Below, in pieces: positions 4,653 to 6,367 of a stretch of 6,367 nt of DNA (within the stretch, counting starts at the first letter, position 1; every line of letters begins with the position of its first letter). A program made the position numbers and the translations under genes. The notes under the pieces were generated by a model, which was not told where the DNA came from, ran no database searches, and saw nothing but the letters and a program-made list of their open reading frames with translations. The DNA lies in NCBI GenBank assembly GCA_947460165.1, contig CANHKH010000201.1, positions 1-6,367 of the forward strand. Direction: 5' to 3'. Source of the stretch: Comamonadaceae bacterium (GTDB taxonomy: Bacteria; Pseudomonadota; Gammaproteobacteria; Burkholderiales; Burkholderiaceae_C).

Positions 4653-5890
4653 TCCACCAAGCCACGCTCCAGCGACCAAGCCGGCTCGGCGCCGGTGTCC
4701 GTGATGAGGAATTGGTCTTCAATGATGAAGCCGCCCTCGCCGTCCACATAAAACGGCGTCTCAAACGCCAGCACCATGCCGGGTTCTATGGGTGTGTGGG
4801 CTTGCGCCGCAATGAAGGGCGCGACTTCGCAAAAGGTGTCGTGCCCCAGGCTGTGGCCAAAGTGACCGCGTGAAAAACTGGCAAAGCCGGCGCGCTGCAT
4901 GGCGGCGGTGGCGCGCTGGTGCACCTCGCTGAACAAGTGCCCGGGCTTGAGCACCTCCAGCCCGGCTTCAAAAGCCTGGGCCAGGGCCTGCATGATCTCG
5001 CGGGTGCGCGGCCGGGCAGGCCCGCAGCTGTAGGTGCGACCGCTGTCGGAGCTGTAGCCCGCGATCAAGCAGCCCACATCGAACTTGATCACATCGCCAC
5101 GCTGCACCGCACCGCCGCCCTGCCAGGGCTGCGGCCCCACGCTGGTGTACTCCCACTGGCCCGACAGGCGCTGGCCGGTGCGCTGGGCTTCGACCTCGAC
5201 GCCAGCCTTCCAGGCCGCCGCAATGGCGTCGCGCGTGACGCCTTCATGCACGGCGGCCATGGCCGTGCGCATGCCGGCCTCGGCCACAGACGCGGCTTGG
5301 CGCAGCAGCTTGATTTCGCGCGGTGACTTCACAGCCTTGATGGCACCCAGCACGGCGCTGCCGTCGCACCAATGCACCTTGGGCAGTTGCTCGCGCAAGA
5401 GCGCGAAATCGGCCACCGGCCAAAAATCCAGGTCCAGCCCCACGCGCGCGCCTTGCAGGCCTTCGCGCGCCAACAGCTCGCCCAGGCGGGCAAAAGCCAG
5501 GCGGGCGTCAAAGACGCCGGGGCGAGAAAACCCTGGGGCGCGGCCCGCCGCTTGCCAGCTGCGCTCGGCCAATTCGGCCGCGCTATGGCCACTGTCCAGC
5601 CAGGGCCGAATGTCGGCAGTCTCGACCCAGTCGGGGTGGCTGAGCACCTGCGCTTCACCCAATGCGGCACGTGCGGGCGCGGCAAACAGCTCGGTGGCCA
5701 CGGCCGACACCGGTCGGTTTGCGTCGGCTGGAATCAGCGCCAAGGCCGAGCCAGCGCGCCTGAAAAACGAGGCCACACCAGGTGCGGCGCCCGTGGCCCA
5801 GGCATAGCTCTCGGGCTTGGCCACCACCATGGCGTCCAGCCCTTGCGCGCTCATCAGCGTTTGGGCGCGGGGGCGCAAGATGTCACTCAT
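4643..5890 (-). CDS. M24 family metallopeptidase (creatinase / Xaa-Pro aminopeptidase-like)
   Basis: This 415-residue cytoplasmic protein has the two-domain layout of the M24B group: a creatinase N-terminal-like domain (about 5-175) and a pita-bread catalytic domain (about 185-410). All five expected metal ligands are visible: D271 in FDVG, D282 in SSDSGRT, H346 in GHSLG, E377 in LAFETP and E391 in IIEDQFLI, so it should bind two metal ions and be active. The family hydrolyses the bond before proline in peptides, or C-N bonds in small molecules such as creatine or ectoine. Which applies here cannot be read; the N-terminal domain does not resemble the ectoine hydrolase DoeA as I remember it. 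The ATG at 5890 lies seven bases after the stop of the TRAP permease gene, with only a weak GAGAAG in front, so the two are probably co-transcribed and translationally coupled. The likely role is processing a compound brought in by the transporter. Length is normal for the family. Confidence 0.92.
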   Translation of the reverse strand: MSDILRPRAQTLMSAQGLDAMVVAKPESYAWATGAAPGVASFFRRAGSALALIPADANRPVSAVATELFAAPARAALGEAQVLSHPDWVETADIRPWLDSGHSAAELAERSWQAAGRAPGFSRPGVFDARLAFARLGELLAREGLQGARVGLDLDFWPVADFALLREQLPKVHWCDGSAVLGAIKAVKSPREIKLLRQAASVAEAGMRTAMAAVHEGVTRDAIAAAWKAGVEVEAQRTGQRLSGQWEYTSVGPQPWQGGGAVQRGDVIKFDVGCLIAGYSSDSGRTYSCGPARPRTREIMQALAQAFEAGLEVLKPGHLFSEVHQRATAAMQRAGFASFSRGHFGHSLGHDTFCEVAPFIAAQAHTPIEPGMVLAFETPFYVDGEGGFIIEDQFLITDTGAEPAWSLERGLVELG

Positions 5891-5897
5891 CAGCTTC

Positions 5898-6367
5898 TCA
5901 CTTGTAAGACAGCGACGGCAGCCAGGTGGCGATGCCGGGCATGGCGGTCAGCAGGACCAGGCCCAGCATCAGCAGCAGCCAATAAGGCAGCGCGCCTATG
6001 GAGGCTTGGGCCAAATTCACCTGGTGCTTGGAGATGCCCACCAGCACAAACAGGTTCATGCCCACGGGCGGGGTGAGCATGCCGACCTCGATCATGATGG
6101 TGATGACCACGCCCAGCCAGACCGCGTCATAGCCCAGACCAGTGAGCAAAGGAAAGACCACCGGCAAGGTCATGACCATCATGGACAGGCCGTCAAAGAC
6201 CATGCCCAACAGCAAGTAAATGAGCACCACCACGCTCAGCATGAGCAGGGGCGACAGGCCCACGCTGGAGATGCCTTCCAGCAGTTTTTGCGGCAGCTGC
6301 AACACGCTGATGGACTGCGCCAAGATGACCGCGCCCAAAAAGACAAAGGCAATCACGGCAAAGGTGC
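5898..6367 (-). CDS. TRAP transporter large permease, DctM type (3' part; 5' end beyond the window)
   Basis: The frame is open to the right edge and gives the last 155 residues of what is normally a protein of about 430. The family signatures are clear: GMVFDGLSMMVMTLPVVFPLL, the counterpart of the DctM G-x-x-x-D-G...P...P segment, then IEVGMLTPPVGMNLFV, the highly conserved E-x-G-x-xTPPxG-x-N stretch. About five hydrophobic segments are visible, ending in LLLMLGLVLL and a short SYK tail. The large subunit forms the sodium-driven channel in the inner membrane and works with a small DctQ subunit and a periplasmic DctP binding protein, neither of which is in the window. The GTG at 6354-6356 is an internal valine, not the start, because the frame and the homology continue past it. 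Substrate unknown; organic acids and amino-acid-like compounds are usual. Confidence 0.95.
   Translation of the reverse strand, partial: TFAVIAFVFLGAVILAQSISVLQLPQKLLEGISSVGLSPLLMLSVVVLIYLLLGMVFDGLSMMVMTLPVVFPLLTGLGYDAVWLGVVITIMIEVGMLTPPVGMNLFVLVGISKHQVNLAQASIGALPYWLLLMLGLVLLTAMPGIATWLPSLSYK

Noticed and set aside
6354..6356. GTG as the start codon of the TRAP permease
   Set aside because: The frame and hydrophobic helix continue upstream to the window edge, and the visible part corresponds only to the C-terminal third of DctM.
1..6367. CRISPR array, insertion sequence, tRNA or rRNA
   Set aside because: I saw no regularly spaced repeats, transposase frame, terminal inverted repeats with target duplication, tRNA cloverleaf or rRNA sequence anywhere in the window.

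Overview
The window looks like a piece of a betaproteobacterial chromosome, most likely Burkholderiales and plausibly Comamonadaceae. I base this on three things: high GC with strongly GC-biased third codon positions, a DUF6502 regulator-like gene followed by DUF5666-type lipoprotein genes (a pairing I recall from this group), and a TRAP transporter next to an M24 peptidase. The taxonomic call is an inference; there is no rRNA or other marker gene.

Layout. Bases 1-371 hold no gene I can defend, only a possible 3' end of a gene at the left edge, an AT-rich tract and a GC-rich stretch full of inverted repeats. At 372-400 there is a very good sigma70-type promoter (TTGAAA, 17-base spacer, TATAGT). 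Its spacer is almost filled by a 21-base near-perfect palindrome, a likely operator. The predicted transcription start falls on or next to the ATG at 407, so the first gene is probably read from a leaderless mRNA. A plus-strand cluster of three genes follows: a DUF6502 family protein with a helix-turn-helix look (407-1252), a lipoprotein with DUF5666-like repeats (1249-2616, overlapping the first gene by ATGA), and a second, longer paralogous lipoprotein (2700-4319, with its own strong Shine-Dalgarno). A 323-base convergent intergenic region with weak hairpins separates them from two minus-strand genes: an M24 (creatinase/Xaa-Pro aminopeptidase-like) metallopeptidase (4643-5890) and, upstream of it and cut by the right edge, a TRAP transporter large permease of the DctM type (5898-6367).

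How the genes may work together. The plus-strand cluster reads as a small self-contained unit: a probable DNA-binding protein, possibly autoregulated through the promoter palindrome, co-transcribed with two lipoproteins that are probably anchored in the outer membrane. Each lipoprotein appears to be built from six beta-rich repeats and carries only two cysteines outside the signal peptide, 31 residues apart, in the fifth repeat. No function is established for this set, and it is the most interesting part of the window. The minus-strand pair is a transport-and-catabolism unit in which the TRAP system would import an organic acid or amino-acid-like compound and the M24 enzyme would hydrolyse it or a derivative; the substrate cannot be read from the sequence.
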